Of a stretch of 15,802 bases of DNA, positions 15,761 through 15,802 are shown in pieces. This DNA comes from Dunaliella salina (Eukaryota > Chlorophyta > Chlorophyceae > Chlamydomonadales > Dunaliellaceae). The stretch covers positions 1,242 to 17,043 of the forward strand of contig MU069472.1 of NCBI GenBank assembly GCA_002284615.2, given 5' to 3'. Position 1 is the first letter of the stretch. Each line of letters starts with the position of its first letter. A model generated the notes under the pieces. The model was not told where the DNA came from, ran no database searches, and worked only from the letters and a program-made list of their open reading frames with translations. A program made the translations under genes and the position numbers.

Positions 15761-15802
15761 GTGAGTCAGTGTGTTTGAGCAGTGGAGGTGGAAGGGTGGA
15801 GG
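15761..15802 (+). other. Start of the next intron (truncated by window)
   Basis: GTGAGT directly after the LysM coding end in phase 1. The frame stays open to the window edge, so read-through cannot be excluded, but the strong donor favours splicing. Confidence 0.65.

Noticed and set aside
15380..15778. 132-codon + strand ORF over the last exon
   Set aside because: It is an out-of-frame shadow. The frame starting at 15397 gives the GH18 end and LysM motifs.

Overview
This is eukaryotic nuclear DNA. It carries one large intron-rich gene on the + strand, and the window ends before the gene does. Sixteen exons (422 to 15760) join in phase through GT-AG introns of 319 to 2114 bases into an open frame of 809 complete codons plus one base. 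An optional extra exon may lie at 3445-3519. Intron architecture and the GH18 plus LysM combination fit an alga, perhaps a green alga. That is a low-confidence guess, because nothing here fixes the taxon.

The predicted protein is a secreted modular chitinase-like enzyme. In order it has: a signal peptide (about residues 1-22); three small cysteine-rich modules, divided by phase-0 introns (23-156); a helical then Gly/aromatic-rich region I cannot assign to a family (157-336); a complete GH18 catalytic domain (337-710) with SIGG, the D-x-D-x-E catalytic core and MSYD; a Cys-containing hinge and Gly/Asp/Ser linker (711-767); and a LysM carbohydrate-binding domain (773-810). The last intact exon stops at the end of the LysM, and a donor site shows that more exons follow outside the window. 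Targeting plus catalysis plus LysM binding suggests action on extracellular chitin or a related N-acetylglucosamine polymer.

Layout: 1-102 is a TG microsatellite passing into a perfect pyrimidine-purine alternating tract; 103-421 is 5' flank or 5' UTR; 422-1992 encodes the signal peptide and Cys modules; 4107-5893 encodes the unassigned region; 6213-13161 plus the start of 15397-15760 encode GH18; the rest of 15397-15760 encodes the linker and LysM.

About 84% of the gene is intron, and the introns hold many repeats: a nested 237-bp MITE with a TAA target duplication, a roughly 198-bp repeat family, an LTR-retrotransposon-end-like remnant, tRNA-like SINE heads, a three-copy dispersed repeat, a 40-bp minisatellite and a TTA microsatellite. 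At exon 15 a repeat insertion appears to have duplicated the 3' end of the exon together with its boundary. I found no convincing second gene, no CRISPR array and no intact tRNA or rRNA. All exon borders are hand calls from frame, phase, splice consensus and family resemblance, and no transcript or database evidence was available.
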